Part shown: positions 47,727-60,650 of the stretch, piece after piece | How the letters are laid out: each line of letters starts with the position of its first letter | Position numbering within the stretch: the first letter of the stretch is position 1 | NCBI RefSeq assembly: GCF_040807025.1 | Contig: NC_090982.1 | Span: 81,633,931-81,697,930 of the forward strand | Reading direction: 5' to 3' | Length of the DNA: 64,000 nucleotides | Source of the DNA: Struthio camelus | Lineage: Eukaryota > Chordata > Aves > Struthioniformes > Struthionidae | Program-made: the position numbers and the translations under genes | The notes under the pieces: model-generated | Told to the model about the DNA's origin: nothing | Databases searched by the model: none | The model's input: only the letters and a program-made list of their open reading frames with translations

Positions 47727-50700
47727 TGCAGAGGTCTAGGTGTGTGTGTCATTATTGGTAATTTAAATGTGATTATTTTATTATTATTTCATTATTTATT
47801 ATATGTGGTTATTTCTGCTTTTGTTTTTGCCCTTTCCGACTCTTTCTTCTGGAAAAAAAAGATGTGTCACTTACTTACTGTTAAAAAATATAACAGCTTC
47901 AAAATCTATTTTCTTCTCTTTTTAATCCTACTTTAATCCTTTGGAGCTATAAACCAAGGAAAATGCCTATTTTCTACTGTATATATTTACAGCTTTTATT
48001 CTAAATAACTTTAGTGCTTTAGGATTTGCAATCACCATAATTCTCTGCATGGAGGAAAAAAGAAAATCAAACTTTTAAGCCCCACAGGGAACAAATCAGC
48101 TCCACTGGGTTCTTTAATGCAGGATCCATATAAAAGCAATCATCAGAGCTGTTCTTTCTCTACTCCAGCTATTTGGTTCTCTTTCTGTCATTGCCTGGCA
48201 TATTCTCACCTTCAGTTCTTGGATCTACATATATTTAATAAGTAAATGCATTGAGCTAGTTAGTAATTAAATTCACCATCATGATCCTCCCGAAACATGC
48301 GAAGGATGGACAAAGTTTATAATCTTTTTTTTCAAATTTTATCATTCTGTAATTCATATGCAGGTAACTAATTTGCCTTACAAAACTTGCAGATGTGCTA
48401 TAAAGACAGTTGTCAATGGAATATAATCAAAAAGTAACCTGAAATCATATAGTATTTTCATGATATGATCTTCAGAGATACAGCTCTTCATGCCCCTTTC
48501 TTTCAGTTTCTTACTTTTATGTGCATTAAGTAAAATGTACACAAGAAGAACAGAGTACCGAGATGAAAAGACTTATTTAGCTATCATATTTCTGTGTCAG
48601 TACAGCATTGTTCTGTGTATGTTTTCAGTTTCCCTAAGAGAATAGAAAGAGAAAGGAAAACATTTCCTAATGTATGCTTTCATAAAGAGTATGATGGGTG
48701 TGTGCTGTGAGACCTTCCACCTCTGGTTTAGGAAGTGGCCATGTTCGTGAAACATCTTGCAAGTTAATCCATTAATATATAGGCCTAAAGCCACAAAAGT
48801 ATTCAGTTATTAACTCCCACTAAGCTTGAAGGAAGCATAGCACATATATAGCTTTCAAAATCAGTCCTCAAGGAAACAAGACTAGAATGGACTATCTGGG
48901 TTATTAAATTTAGTCTCTTGGTGTCATATGTAGTTATAAATTTCATGAATTTAGAAGCTTCTTTTTAAAATTAGCTAAATTATTAATCCCTCCACTCCCA
49001 ATGATGGATTTTTATCTGGTGTGTTTTTACCTGATGCATACATTGCCCCTCGGAATAGGGAGTTCTCCTTGGCGTTTAACCTCCACCGCATTTGTGCAAA
49101 TCAGCTGTTGATTTGCTGGCTAGCAGTTCTCGAGCTTTTTTAGACTGCCAGTCCTCTACAGTTTTGCACCGGAAGACTGAACATTTGTTCAGAGGTTTGA
49201 AGACCATTGACAATAGACTTACTCTTTTCAGTTGCCTGTCGTGGACTGCTGAGAACTAGTGCACAGCTCCCTCAGGGCTAAACAAAACCAGCAACTTTAG
49301 TTCTTGCTCAGATAAAATAGGTTTCTAGGCTCTTGATCATCATAGTGATCCTTTTCCACGCCTGTTACAGATTGCATTCAAAGTTCTTTAGGCCTAAATT
49401 CCTTCCCCACTCTGAAATGGGAACGAGGATGGCTCGTTAGGGTGGAGAAATAACTCTGCTGCTTCTAGCTGACAGCCGTCAGTCATAAATGATAAGCACC
49501 ACATGGAGACCAAAATAACACCACAAACCTGTATTTGGTTCCTCTACAAGAAAGTACGGACCACCCTTCAATGAAATGTTGATGTAAACAAAAATCCACT
49601 ACTAAAATGAATACTGTTGTTCACGGGACTATGAAGTGAACTTTTAAGAACACCTACAGCCTTTACAAAGAGGGGGGCCTAACAAGTCACATGAGAAACC
49701 AAGATAATTGCCATTATCTGAACAAAAGGTATTATTACTCAAGAGCCAGCTTTTGCTCTTCATGTTTTAAACAACATTTCTCAAGGCAAATTTTAGGTAC
49801 TCTAAATGTTTTTCCACTGTTTACAAAAAACTAATAAAAGTTTTTCTTTTATTTTCCTTTTAACATCTTCTATCCACAATATAGCATTACCAGAATGATA
49901 TATGTTCTACTGAGCTTTCAAAAGAAATAAGATAAGTTAGAAAAAAAGATGCATGGTAAATGCTGGGAAAAACAGCAAAAATAATTAAGAGGAGTAAAAG
50001 CAATGAAATCCTGTGTGGACTCTCTGATAGCTCATTCGGGATGGTTTTGGTCAGGTTGTGAAATGACACAGCACGTTCCTAGTATAAAAGATCACTAACT
50101 CTTAATTATACAGGCATCAATTTTCATAGCTGTTAGAAGAAGTCAGTATCACACCATTCTCTGTTTTGGGTGCAAAAATTATAAAGGGAGACATGTAAGC
50201 ATATAGGCACACACCACAATAGCGTATATCCCATATTCTAAGGAAATAAGATTAAAAATGGATCTAACTTTGAACAAATGAGAACAAAGTAGGTTTGTTA
50301 TTTTAAAAATACTGTTCTTCATTTTAAAAATAGTTCTTCATTTTCCTAACCTACTCTAAAAAATGCATGAGTTAGTTAGTTAGAAAATTAAAATCAAAAT
50401 ACCTCAAATGAATATACAATAGAACCTGAAAAGCTTTATTTTAGGGTTCATAGCACATCATTTCATTTTGGCTTCATTCTTTTAGCACATGCTGTCATGC
50501 TTTTGCATTTCATCTGGTAACAGAAAAACAACAAAATACGATGAGAAAATGCTGTAAAAAAAGTATTAGCAAATTGGCTAATCATCAAGTTCTTGAAGCC
50601 CATAAGAAAGCTTATTTTTTTGGCCATCCTAATGTCAAGAACAAAGTTACAGTGATATATGGAGACCAGTTCTCAGCTGGCATCAATTGGCATAGCTGAA

Positions 50701-51304
50701 CAATGGAGCTATTCTGGAGCTTTGCTGATTTCCATCTGTAAAGGATTTGGTTTTAATCTTCTGACTGACTACCATTATAGTCTTCTCCAGCTGACTCAAA
50801 ATAAAAGATCTACTCTTTCCTTTGGGCAATGAAGAATGGTTCCCTAGTGCTTGTATCAAGTATTAAATGACTAACACCACAGAGAGGGTGGTTCTGGCTT
50901 CACTGATCTTCTTAAACCCTCCTATCTCAGTGGGAATCATGGAATTGAGTAAGGATAACTAATTAAAATGTGATGCTTTCCAACATTTCCTTTGCATAAC
51001 CTTGTCATAAACAAAGTTTCTATTTCTCTCCATTTATCTACCACTTCATAGCTCAGAAAAACTCGTACTTTCTTTCCCTAACAGTTAGTTGTGTATTACC
51101 CTTTGGAAATATTTATTTATTTATTATAAATCCTCTCTTTCTTCTAGTCTTTATTTCTTTTCCTTTTTATTTACCAGTAGGGAGACTTAAGATAGGCTCA
51201 GTTTTCTTAATCCTCTTTATAAATTTTAAAAAAACCAATTAAGTCTGAACAAAGTCTTGTTTTGCTGATGGAAAAGAAAATCAGGCTTCCTGAAACATAA
51301 TAAT
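47727..51304. other. Noncoding AT-rich stretch, no gene seen
   Basis: No supported gene or named repeat. The part at 49.0-49.5 kb is less AT-rich but unassigned. A 20-bp near-tandem duplication occurs at 50300-50339. Confidence 0.55.
50300..50339. repeat. ~20-bp tandem duplication
   Basis: ATTTTAAAAATACTGTTCTT(C) is followed directly by ATTTTAAAAATAGTTCTTC, differing by a 2-bp indel. Confidence 0.85.
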
Positions 51305-51535
51305 GCTTCGCACTTCTATAGACCCTTTTATCTGAGGTTCTCAACTAGCTGTAAAACATGCATTCATTAATTAAACCTTGAAACAGCCATGAGATGAAAT
51401 ATTATGCCTAGACTGCAGATGGGTAAACTGAGAAATAGAAATTATGTGTTTTGCCAAACTAACCCAGATCATCAGAGTCATGACTAGGGCTCAGAAGTCC
51501 TAATTGCTAAGTGACAGCTTTCAGTTCTCTAGGAT
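51305..51535 (-). mobile_element. MIR-type SINE relic, near full length
   Basis: On the plus strand: GCTTCGCACTTCTATAGACC, TGTAAAACATGCATTCATTA, ATTAAACCTTGAAACAGCCA, TGAGATGAAATATTATGCCT, GCAGATGGGTAAACTGAGAA and CAGAAGTCCTAATTG. This follows the reverse-complemented MIR order ('gcgctttacatgtattaactcatttaatcctcacaacaaccctatgaggtaggtactattat...cagatgaggaaactgag...') over about 230 bp. The clearest old SINE in the window and the nearest to full length. Confidence 0.75.
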
Positions 51536-52902
51536 AGTCCAGTTCAGCCTATTTTAGTACACTCATTTCAATATTTATTCTGAAATTACAAAGAAAAAAT
51601 AATCCATGAGAGGACTCTAATTTTTACTTTTCTATTATCTAAAACGTTTCTAAATCATAGTGTCCTTGCTCAATGAAAACACCAGGAGGCAGATCCTCAG
51701 TAGGTTTAAATTCCTGTAGTTACACTCTAGTCTGCTGAGACCTGACAATGCCACCAGTTAAGAATCTGTCCTTAAGAGAGTCCACATATATGATGTAGTA
51801 CTAAAAAGAGCGTGACTCTGCATAGCCACTGCTAAAAACTCCATAGCTATGCCTCTTACAGCTACCCCGAATACAGAAAGCAAGCAAAATTGTATAAGCC
51901 ATCTAAGAATGATGCTGAAAGACAAAGTGAATTATATGTTCTAATAATTGGGCATAACTTTGTAGTAGCATCAGGAGAGAGAGAGTGTGAGGAGAATTAA
52001 GGTTTACTTGTCTGTCTTAAGAGAACAAGAAAGAGACAAAGGCAAAAGTGCTACTTGCTCATTTTTGTGGACAGAACAGCTGCTATTGTCTATTCCTTAT
52101 GGTATAAAGCAGATAGATAGAAATAACTGCAGCTCATATATTAAAGTAAGACTGAACTTTATCACAGGGATGGTATTTTAGCCTCATACTATAGATGGTC
52201 TGAGGGAACACATTTTCTATAAATTATTAAGGAAAACAGGCAATTTGTTTCATCTGCAGCTTGTTTATATTCACTCCACAAGACCCTTATGCTAGGATGC
52301 AGGAAAATACTTATACAGTTTCTTAAATTTAAGCGTGGGTTGAAGTTCATAGGCTGTAGGAGATTAAATTGGAATTTCCAAGTTAGATCTGACTTCACTA
52401 GAATTTTATAAAATTTTAATCCACTGGAGATAGAGTTTAATTCATCTAACTATAGACATCTGAAAATTAGACATCTATTTCTGAGCTATTCAATCCAACC
52501 GCCTTCACTGTCAAATACAGAAGCAGGTACCTCAAGAAGAAACAGTACCTGAACAGATGCTTCCATGTGAAAGTGCCTACTTTTCCCCACTGATTATAAA
52601 AGAAGTCTTGGCTGGTTAGCTCAAATGCACACAGCTAACTTAAAAAAATAGTTTGAGGAAGATAAAGCTCAGCCTCATCTGGTTTCCATAATAGGCACTC
52701 ATATAACAGCGCACACACTTCACAATCAGCTTTTGCAGAATCAAAATTCCACCATCCCACAGAGATACTGAGGATAGTTCATTTCAGCGCAGGGGATCTC
52801 ATTGAGTCTTCTCATCCAAAACAAAGAACTGATGAACAATCTAGAAGATAAGTGACTCCAGAAGAGGATAGAGTTTGTGATTTTTTAAGAAGGTAGAATA
52901 GA

Positions 52903-52907
<5 letters not shown>

Positions 52908-52932
<25 letters not shown>
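52908..52932. repeat. Poly-A run (about A25)
   Basis: Long uninterrupted A run after GAAAATT. It could be the poly-A tail of a plus-strand retropseudogene, but I recognise no transcript-like body upstream. Confidence 0.9.
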
Positions 52933-52933
<1 letters not shown>

Positions 52934-54021
52934 CTATGGCTACCGAAAGGTGAATTTCAAAAAATTCAGAGAACTGGTAGACAAGTTAGCATGAGAGAAA
53001 ACTTCAGGGGAAAGTAATGGAGAGCAAGCATTTTTTTAAAGATGCAATATTAAGTGAATAAGTTATCTTAATATGAAGGAATAACAGAAACTGCAGTAAA
53101 GGATAAGAGTAGCTAAATCAATACACCTTTACTGCTCTTAAATACAAAATGGAAGGAAACAGAAACAAGAAGAAGTTTCGAAGCCAGCTTGTGATGGTCT
53201 CTGCTATTGAACTGAAGATACAACAATCCTTCCTTCATTCTTTTCATCTTCATTTGTACTTTCCATATGATTCCTTTTGAGCTGATCCAACAGTAAGCCA
53301 GGCCCTCCAAAAACTGATTAATTTTTGATCTGACAGATCAACAAGTTGGTCTGGTTCACTGAGCAGCTGCATCAGCATTAGTGTCAACATAAGAGACAGA
53401 GTGGAAATGTGAAAAAGGACAGCAGAGCTTAGCCGCCCGTTTCATCAGTAGCACGACCCTGCCTTGTCCTTTGTTGATTGCAAAGTTGCACTCTCATGTA
53501 GTTTATTAAAACTGATGAAGATAACAGCATAAAACTATAAGGACAAAATTGAGGAGGGTAACACACAAAATGAAACTGCACTACGGAAGTTCATAAAATA
53601 TGCTAATAGTAAAAGGAGGACCAAGGAAGGACCATGATCTTACAGAGATAGCATCTAATCAACAAATATCTCTAAAAAGGTGTATTTTTCTTCATAATTT
53701 TACATCAGTTTGCTATAGGGGGCAACTGCCTTCAGGCGGCTAACAAAATTAACAGTATTGAAAAATAGGCGAGTACTCATCCTAAAAAAATAGAAGACGA
53801 AGCCAGAGGTCACTAGAGTAAATTAGATGCTTTCATGTTGGTTGTATTTCACGTCAGGATCCTTAAAGAACTTTCTATGATAATTTCAGGGTTGCTAGTG
53901 GTTTTCTTTGAGGATATGTGGATGAGCTTACTAGGAGAAAGGAAAAAAAACAAACATTGCACCCATCTTTAAAAGGGGGAAATGGAGGTTAAAAGCCAGT
54001 CATTTTAACTTCAATGTCCAG

Positions 54022-54050
54022 AAAAATAAATAAATAAATAAAATAATAAT
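54022..54050. repeat. (AAAT)n microsatellite
   Basis: AAAAATAAATAAATAAATAA followed by AATAATAAT. Confidence 0.9.
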
Positions 54051-54515
54051 TACCTATTTGTTAGCATCTAAAAGGAAAAAAAAAAAAGTAAAATCCAAAA
54101 GAGACTGGTTGCAAAGATACCTGAGATCAAGCCTGTGGGGTTTCTTGAGTAGAGACAGAATAAATTGTATATCCTGACTTTAGTAAGGATTTTAGAAGTG
54201 TTGTAACACAGTTAAAAGCAAGTTGAAGAAACACAACCTAGGCAAAACTATTGCAGTGTGGGTTCAAAAATTGTGGAAGACTATAACTAAAGAAGAGCTA
54301 TCATAGGTTCACTATAAAAAATATGAATTTATCAATCAGAGCTTTGCTATTGCCTCTCCTGTAAACAGTCCTGTCTAATTTTTTTTATTAACTTCTGGGA
54401 TGATGAAATAGATGAGGTATTTAATACATTTAGTTTAGTACTCCATCTGTCTACCAGGGAGGAGAGTCACATTTTTGAAGAATTCATGTTTTTTAATAGA
54501 ATGTCCTACAGGGGG

Positions 54516-54536
54516 AAAAAAAAAAAAAAAAAAAAA
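54516..54536. repeat. Poly-A run (A21)
   Basis: Uninterrupted A run preceded by five G. Low-complexity. Confidence 0.9.
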
Positions 54537-55126
54537 GGACATTTGAATAAATAGCCAGTGAAATAGTGGATATTTTTTCCCCTCATCTTGAACATGCATA
54601 AAGCATAAAAATATTACTGATTTTACCGTACCCACATGAAATTCTATGTGTCAGATTGTGTTAGGTGTAATGTTTAAGTAACAATATAATGAAAAAAGGT
54701 AATCTACTACAGATTAGAAATATGCATTCTTCCTTATTGATATTACTAAACTATTGCTGAATAGGGTTACTTCTGGATAAAATCCAACATATTCTTTTTT
54801 ACCATCGTTGATAAAAAGGTGACGTTTAAGTCCTGTTTTGAAGTGTATTCATATAAAATAGATATGTGTATACCACATGCGTGAGTTGCATGTTTGTACA
54901 GTAAATAAATATTGCCTAAATAAACCAATATTTTATAAAGAAATAAATATTTATATTTGTATTTATATTTATCCATATATATTATTCCTGAAGGAACTAA
55001 TGATCTAACTATTCTAATATTTATTCCACTATTATTTTGTTTGTTTGATTTTTCAATTTTTTTTTTTTTTTTCATTTAACATTTAATGGAGGAAAGGAAA
55101 ATTATGCTTTGTAACAGGGAAATTAT

Positions 55127-55163
55127 TTACATACATACACACATACATACATGCATATATATA
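55127..55163. repeat. (ACAT)n / (TA)n microsatellite
   Basis: ACATACATACACACATACAT then ACATGCATATATATATA: compound tetranucleotide and dinucleotide repeat. Confidence 0.9.
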
Positions 55164-57686
55164 TAAAGTAATTGAAAAGCATTTGGCACATTTCTATTAA
55201 AAACCTTCCTCTCCATGAATGATTAAGCAAATTAGCTTAAAGAAGAAGTGATATATATTCAAAAGCCCCACAAAACTGAAAATATAACTTAACTAAGGAA
55301 AAGTGGCATGAGTAGGGCTTAAAGTTAACTCTTTTTTTGTTAATATATATACATTTCTGTAACTTAAAAGGACTATCTCGGCGTACTTTCTAAGGTTATT
55401 CTCAAAGCTCAAGACACCTCTACACTATGTAATGGAACAGAAACTCCTATGAGAACCTCCCAAAGCAACAACAAGCTCTAAATTCAGAAGCTGGGCAGAC
55501 TCATCAGTATGATGCTTCACCTAAACTAACCTGTTCAGGCTTCTTAACCAGTCTGTAAAGGCTTCTTAGTTCTCCTAGTTAGCATATAAGCATATTACCA
55601 TTCCTACACTGCTTTTAAGACTCCAAATTTTGGCTCTGTGTAGGACCACGTCATTCTGTTCACATGTGTAAACGTATAGTGGTGCAGAACTACTTACTGC
55701 ACCATGCTTCATTACCTAGGGAAGATGTCCCCTAAATAAAGAGGGCAAAAAGGAAATATTATTATTCCTACCTACTCAGGAGACAAACAAGGCCCAGGCA
55801 GAGAACAGCACTTCTCAGTTTCCTCAAAAATCAACAGCGGTCTTGGTAATGGAAGCTGCATTAACCCCTGAATCTCAGTGCAGGCTCGGACAAAATAAAA
55901 CAATAATGAACAAACCTTAGGTTTATTCTCTGCCATTTTTCTACGACACAAACAGATTAATCCTACTTAGTGGTACTCTCGTGTTGATCTTGGAGTTGAG
56001 CCTGCTGTCTACACGAACCTTGCCCAACTCTTTTCCTTGTATGCATCCTTAGCATGCACTTCTCTGGAGGCTTTGATACTGGCTTTCCTTTACTGATCTA
56101 TTGACTTCTCTTTTCTGATTTGTTTTGATGTGAGTTATAACTTGCTCCTCACACCTGGCTTATGTTGCTACTAAATTTGACCAACTGTTTGGATTTCTGA
56201 CATATGTATGCAACGAATGGCTGTAGATTAACAGTGAAATTTCTCTTTTAAATTTCAGTAACTGCCCTAGCAATACCTGCAGATGCCTGTTGTAAATGGA
56301 ATGACTACTGCTGCATTGGCTTTCATTGTTTTCACTTTAAGACAACCAAATCCCTGTTAACTAAGCAACTTGGATAATTTTACTTTGTGGTTTCTTTCCC
56401 TGTCTTTCTTCCTTCCCTCCTTCACATTTGCCCCTTTTTCTCTATTTCTTTTTTTCTGCAGCCTGTTGTTTTCTTTTACTTCTACAGATAACTATGGCAA
56501 ATAAATACAGATTTAATCTTCAAATCCCCCATCAAGAGGAAATGCACAGTCCAGGTGAATGGGAGAAAAGAGACTAGAAAGGGAGAGAGAAATATAAAGG
56601 AAAGAAAAATCACTCTGCTGATCAAATCTTTCATTTCCAAACAGAAATAATTACAGTGATGGTCAGTGGGGAGATTTTGGCAATTTACAGTGGTATAGCA
56701 GCAAGTTCCTATCAACAAGATTTGATATTCAGGGCAAGCCATAGAACTACAGGTCCTGAAGCATTGCCTATAATCTTTATTTCATTTTTAGATGTTATGC
56801 TGTAATAAAATGTAAAAAGGGAATACATAAAAAGTTATAGAGGTGGGAAAAAACATGGTTTGAAGTTGTATGGCATTTCTTGACAGGGCATGTTCCTAAG
56901 GATATGCAGAGAATAACAAATGCTATTTGAAATAAGTACAATAGAGATCTGAAACTAGATTGAAAACCCAAGTCAATTTTCCTGAGTGTCATTTGATTAG
57001 CTTTCTTATGTAGAACTGAAGCTTAAACAATGCTGGGGATTCAGAGTGGAGAGGTCCTTGGGAACACACTGAGAAATGGGTTACTCCTACCAATTTCATT
57101 TCTGTAGCTTTACAACATTATCATTGCACATTGTTTCAGTGTTTTTGCAATAATCCATAAACGAAGCAATGTCAGAGGGAATTTGATTGATAGCTGGGAA
57201 AACACAAAAACTGTGCAACTTATTTCTTTGCTCTCTCTCTGTCTGTCACTGCCTTCTGGGCAAGAGATGTTACCAATAGCTGTATAAAATATCTAGAGCC
57301 CATTGCCTAGCAGCGCATAAGGGAAAACACTGACGAGTTGGTGGATATTGCTTTGGACAACTAAAAGGCTACGTGTATTCATGCAATACATATTTGACCT
57401 GTGGACTGTTTTGGGTGGCTTATTGTGGTGATTTTTTTTTTCACCAGGTACTGCTTACTTTTTATCTCTGAATTTAGCAAAAAGAGAAACAGCTGCCTTG
57501 TAACAGCAACAACAAAAGTCTTCGGATACAACAACATTTCATACTGATCGTGGTAATGTTATAAACTAAACCATGCTCTTTGCTGTTTCACCTATACTCT
57601 TTCCATTTCTCTTGCTGATATTCAAATCCTCTAACTCTTCTTCAAAGTTAGCTTATTTTAAAAAGGCACAATTTGTCAGGAAAAAG

Positions 57687-57707
57687 GTTTTGTTTTGTTT
57701 TGTTTTT
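57687..57707. repeat. (GTTTT)n microsatellite
   Basis: GTTTTGTTTTGTTTTGTTTT, four pentamer units. Confidence 0.9.
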
Positions 57708-60540
57708 CCCAGTAGTAGAAGTTCTGTTTTTTCTATGCACTGCAAGGAAGTGCTCCCTGAGCCTGTGTTTTGTGTAAGATCTAACGTTCAGGGTCTCAAC
57801 AGAGATAGCAACAGAGATGGATCTAAGTGGGGCAGGGTGACTCCAACTTTCCTTTGGGGTTACTGCACTTGAAATCCTGCACGGACTGGGGCAAACAATC
57901 TTTGAAGCAGTAACATTTCTCATGACTTCAGAAACAAACCACATGCTATTTTTAGAGGTGTTTTATATAATGTTAGTAGCACTGTTATCTCTATTTCTCT
58001 CTCTCTCTGAGTACTCTATTTGTCAATCTGTCTACATCTCTAGTTAACCCTGTGGTAAGGGAGTGCAAAATAGCCTGTCTGAAAGGCATTTAAGTTCTCA
58101 GTAAAGTTCCTGAAATGCATACTCTGAACCTAATGTGGAATGCACTGAACTCACGACCATGAGAAGAGACAGACTATATATTTAAGTTGTAATTGTTCTT
58201 CTTTGGGTTGATCCACTTCTGCTCTGCCATTTGTGTATACCACGGCCTCCTCTAATGGATGTTAATAAAAATTTGAATTCATGGTGTGCGCTATGGCACA
58301 CACTGTGTTTGAGTACTGAATGATGACAGACTTGGTGGGCATCCATAGCAAATATTGCCCATGAGGATAAGTTGCTTCTGAGGTTGTGGTAAGCCGTCTC
58401 AAAATACTATCTGCTTTTTCTTTAGGATTTATTATATTTTACCACGTATTATATATTTTATTCACAGAAGTCTTTCTAGGGATAGGGACTTCAGTACATA
58501 ACAACAGCTCCCTTGAGTGGGAGATTTCAGGGCGACCTGCCAGCTCTTCTTGCTGCAGATGTCAGGCCATCTGGCTGCCATCTCTGGGGCAGGACACATC
58601 AAGGGAGTTGGCTGGCTCATCTCCCCAGCAGGAGTTACTTGATAGGGGCGGAAAGGGGAGGGGAGTGAGTGTGCGAGGGAAAGCTATAGCTAGCTGCCAT
58701 CATACGAGGCTTGTGAGTGCAACCGTTTTTATGGCTACATGTATGTAAATAAATACATAGGCAGATACTGAGAGACAGTATTTCCAGAAAAGGCTATTCT
58801 GGGTTAAAACCGAGCGATAACTTGGATATGAAAGACACCTCATTCCTGATAATTTTTTTCTCCCCTTTTTTTTTTTCTTATCTTATTCCAGTGTGGATGT
58901 GTGCAAGCATGACTTACAATTCTTTTATATTTTATGAAAGTGCTCTGTTACTGAATATCTTTGGGTGGACAGCCATCTGTTGTCAGGAGAGGCACATATC
59001 TGTCTCTGGCCTGGAATACTGGGTAATAATTAACTTAGATAATCTTCCGTTCAGATGGCTGCACCTTGAAACAAGAGGATGGCTGTAACCTAAGGAATCA
59101 GATCTTTCTAGTTTTTCCACAAGGATGAGAATTTGAAGCAGCGGATATCCCTAAACAACACTGAAGAAACAAAGACAGCAGTAAAGGTATAACTTTATAA
59201 ATACAGAGATGGACACTAAAAACTGAATCTTTGAAGCCTGGAAATTCAGGGAATACAGAGCATCATACGTTTTGAAACAAAGAAACCTTTTAAATGTTGG
59301 GACAGCTTAAGCGAACTAGAGTTTGCTGCAGGAGTTCAGAAAAAAATAGGAAGGGAGAAGAGAGTGATGGTAATGGAGAGTTTCCAAAAGGACCCCAGCA
59401 AACTTCAAGCAGGGGCCACGAGTTTTGAAGGTTCGGAAGAATCCTGGGTTAGTGCACTCAGTTCTACAAAGTGACAGGTGTGTACAGCAAACGTCTCAGG
59501 AATGAAAGAAGGGGTCAAGACGGTCACTCTGTATTAAGATTCAGGACTACTCAACCAAGACTTAGTCAAGCCTGAATCTTGGTGCCGAGTACTAACTTTG
59601 CTCACTAAGTAATTCTTTTGTGAGCAAGTAGACGGCAGGAGGAGAGAAAAGCCACCTTGACCATAGCCTGCCCAATTATTTATTCAGAAAGGAACTGAAA
59701 ATGGAAATAGTATCGCTTCACTGCTGCCCTATCTTAAGCTGATTCGTTAAGTGGTTGTATGGAAAGTGTTATCTTTTTCCGGCATGGAAATGTTGAGGGT
59801 ACCACAAAGACAGAGCCTCAGCAAGTTCTTCAGGAATTGGTATTGCCTAATGAGCATTGGGGAATGGAGTTAGCACTCCTTTGCTTCGGGAGCAGCTGGA
59901 TTTCTCTATTTTGTGTTCCAGCATCTTTGCTGACTAAGGCTCATGGCCTTCTCCTCTCTGCCACAAGCTGATTTACTTGTCAGCAGCCGGGACAGATGGC
60001 CCACCTCCCCAAGTGCTGCCGTTACACTTTTGCAAGCAACAAGATTAAGACCAGAACTTGGGGCACGGTTTTCCCTTGGAAATCTCTCCTGCATGGAACG
60101 GTTAGTGAAAACAGGAACACCGCCCTGAAAGGGAACTCTGCAAGCAGTACCTTGAGACTGAGTTGAATCCTTTGTTCTCACAGGCAACCATGCAACAGCA
60201 CATTTTACTTTTAATATACATCTTTTCTGTAAACTTCTCAACTGTCCTAGACAACCAAAGGATCTGATAAAATTTCACGTATTGTGTGTATTAAAGTCAA
60301 AAGAAGTGAAAATAACATATTAGTGTGCTACATGAGAAATGATCTTGACCTCTAAACATGAAGAGTGGATACCAGTAAGTAAAAGAATTTTCAACTTTCC
60401 ATTAAAGACAACAGAAATGGCAAGAATTCATTGTTCTTTGTAGGTTATTTAATTTTAATTGTTACCGTTATGCTGTTTCTGAGGCAGGTTTGGGGGGTCT
60501 TTGTTTTCCCACATCTTATTTTTTAATATCAGTAAGCATT

Positions 60541-60650
60541 CCTTTCTCTTCCCTCTAACTCTCATCCTCCCTCTCCACCCCTCTCCACTCTGCTCTGCTC
60601 CTCTCCTCTGCTCTCCTCTCTCCTCTCTTTTCTTCTATTCTCTCTTTTTA
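60541..60650. repeat. Polypyrimidine tract with (CTCCT)-like units
   Basis: About 110 bp of nearly pure C/T with a few interruptions, including CTCTGCTCTGCTCCTCTCCT. Composition and unit are like the tract at 23.8 kb, but more interrupted. Possible triplex-forming DNA. Confidence 0.9.

Noticed and set aside
52908..52932. Poly-A run as the tail of a processed pseudogene
   Set aside because: No coding or transcript-like sequence upstream and no matching flanking duplication found by eye.
58386..58748. 120-codon frame with a hydrophobic N-terminus
   Set aside because: No family resemblance and no splice or promoter context; consistent with chance.
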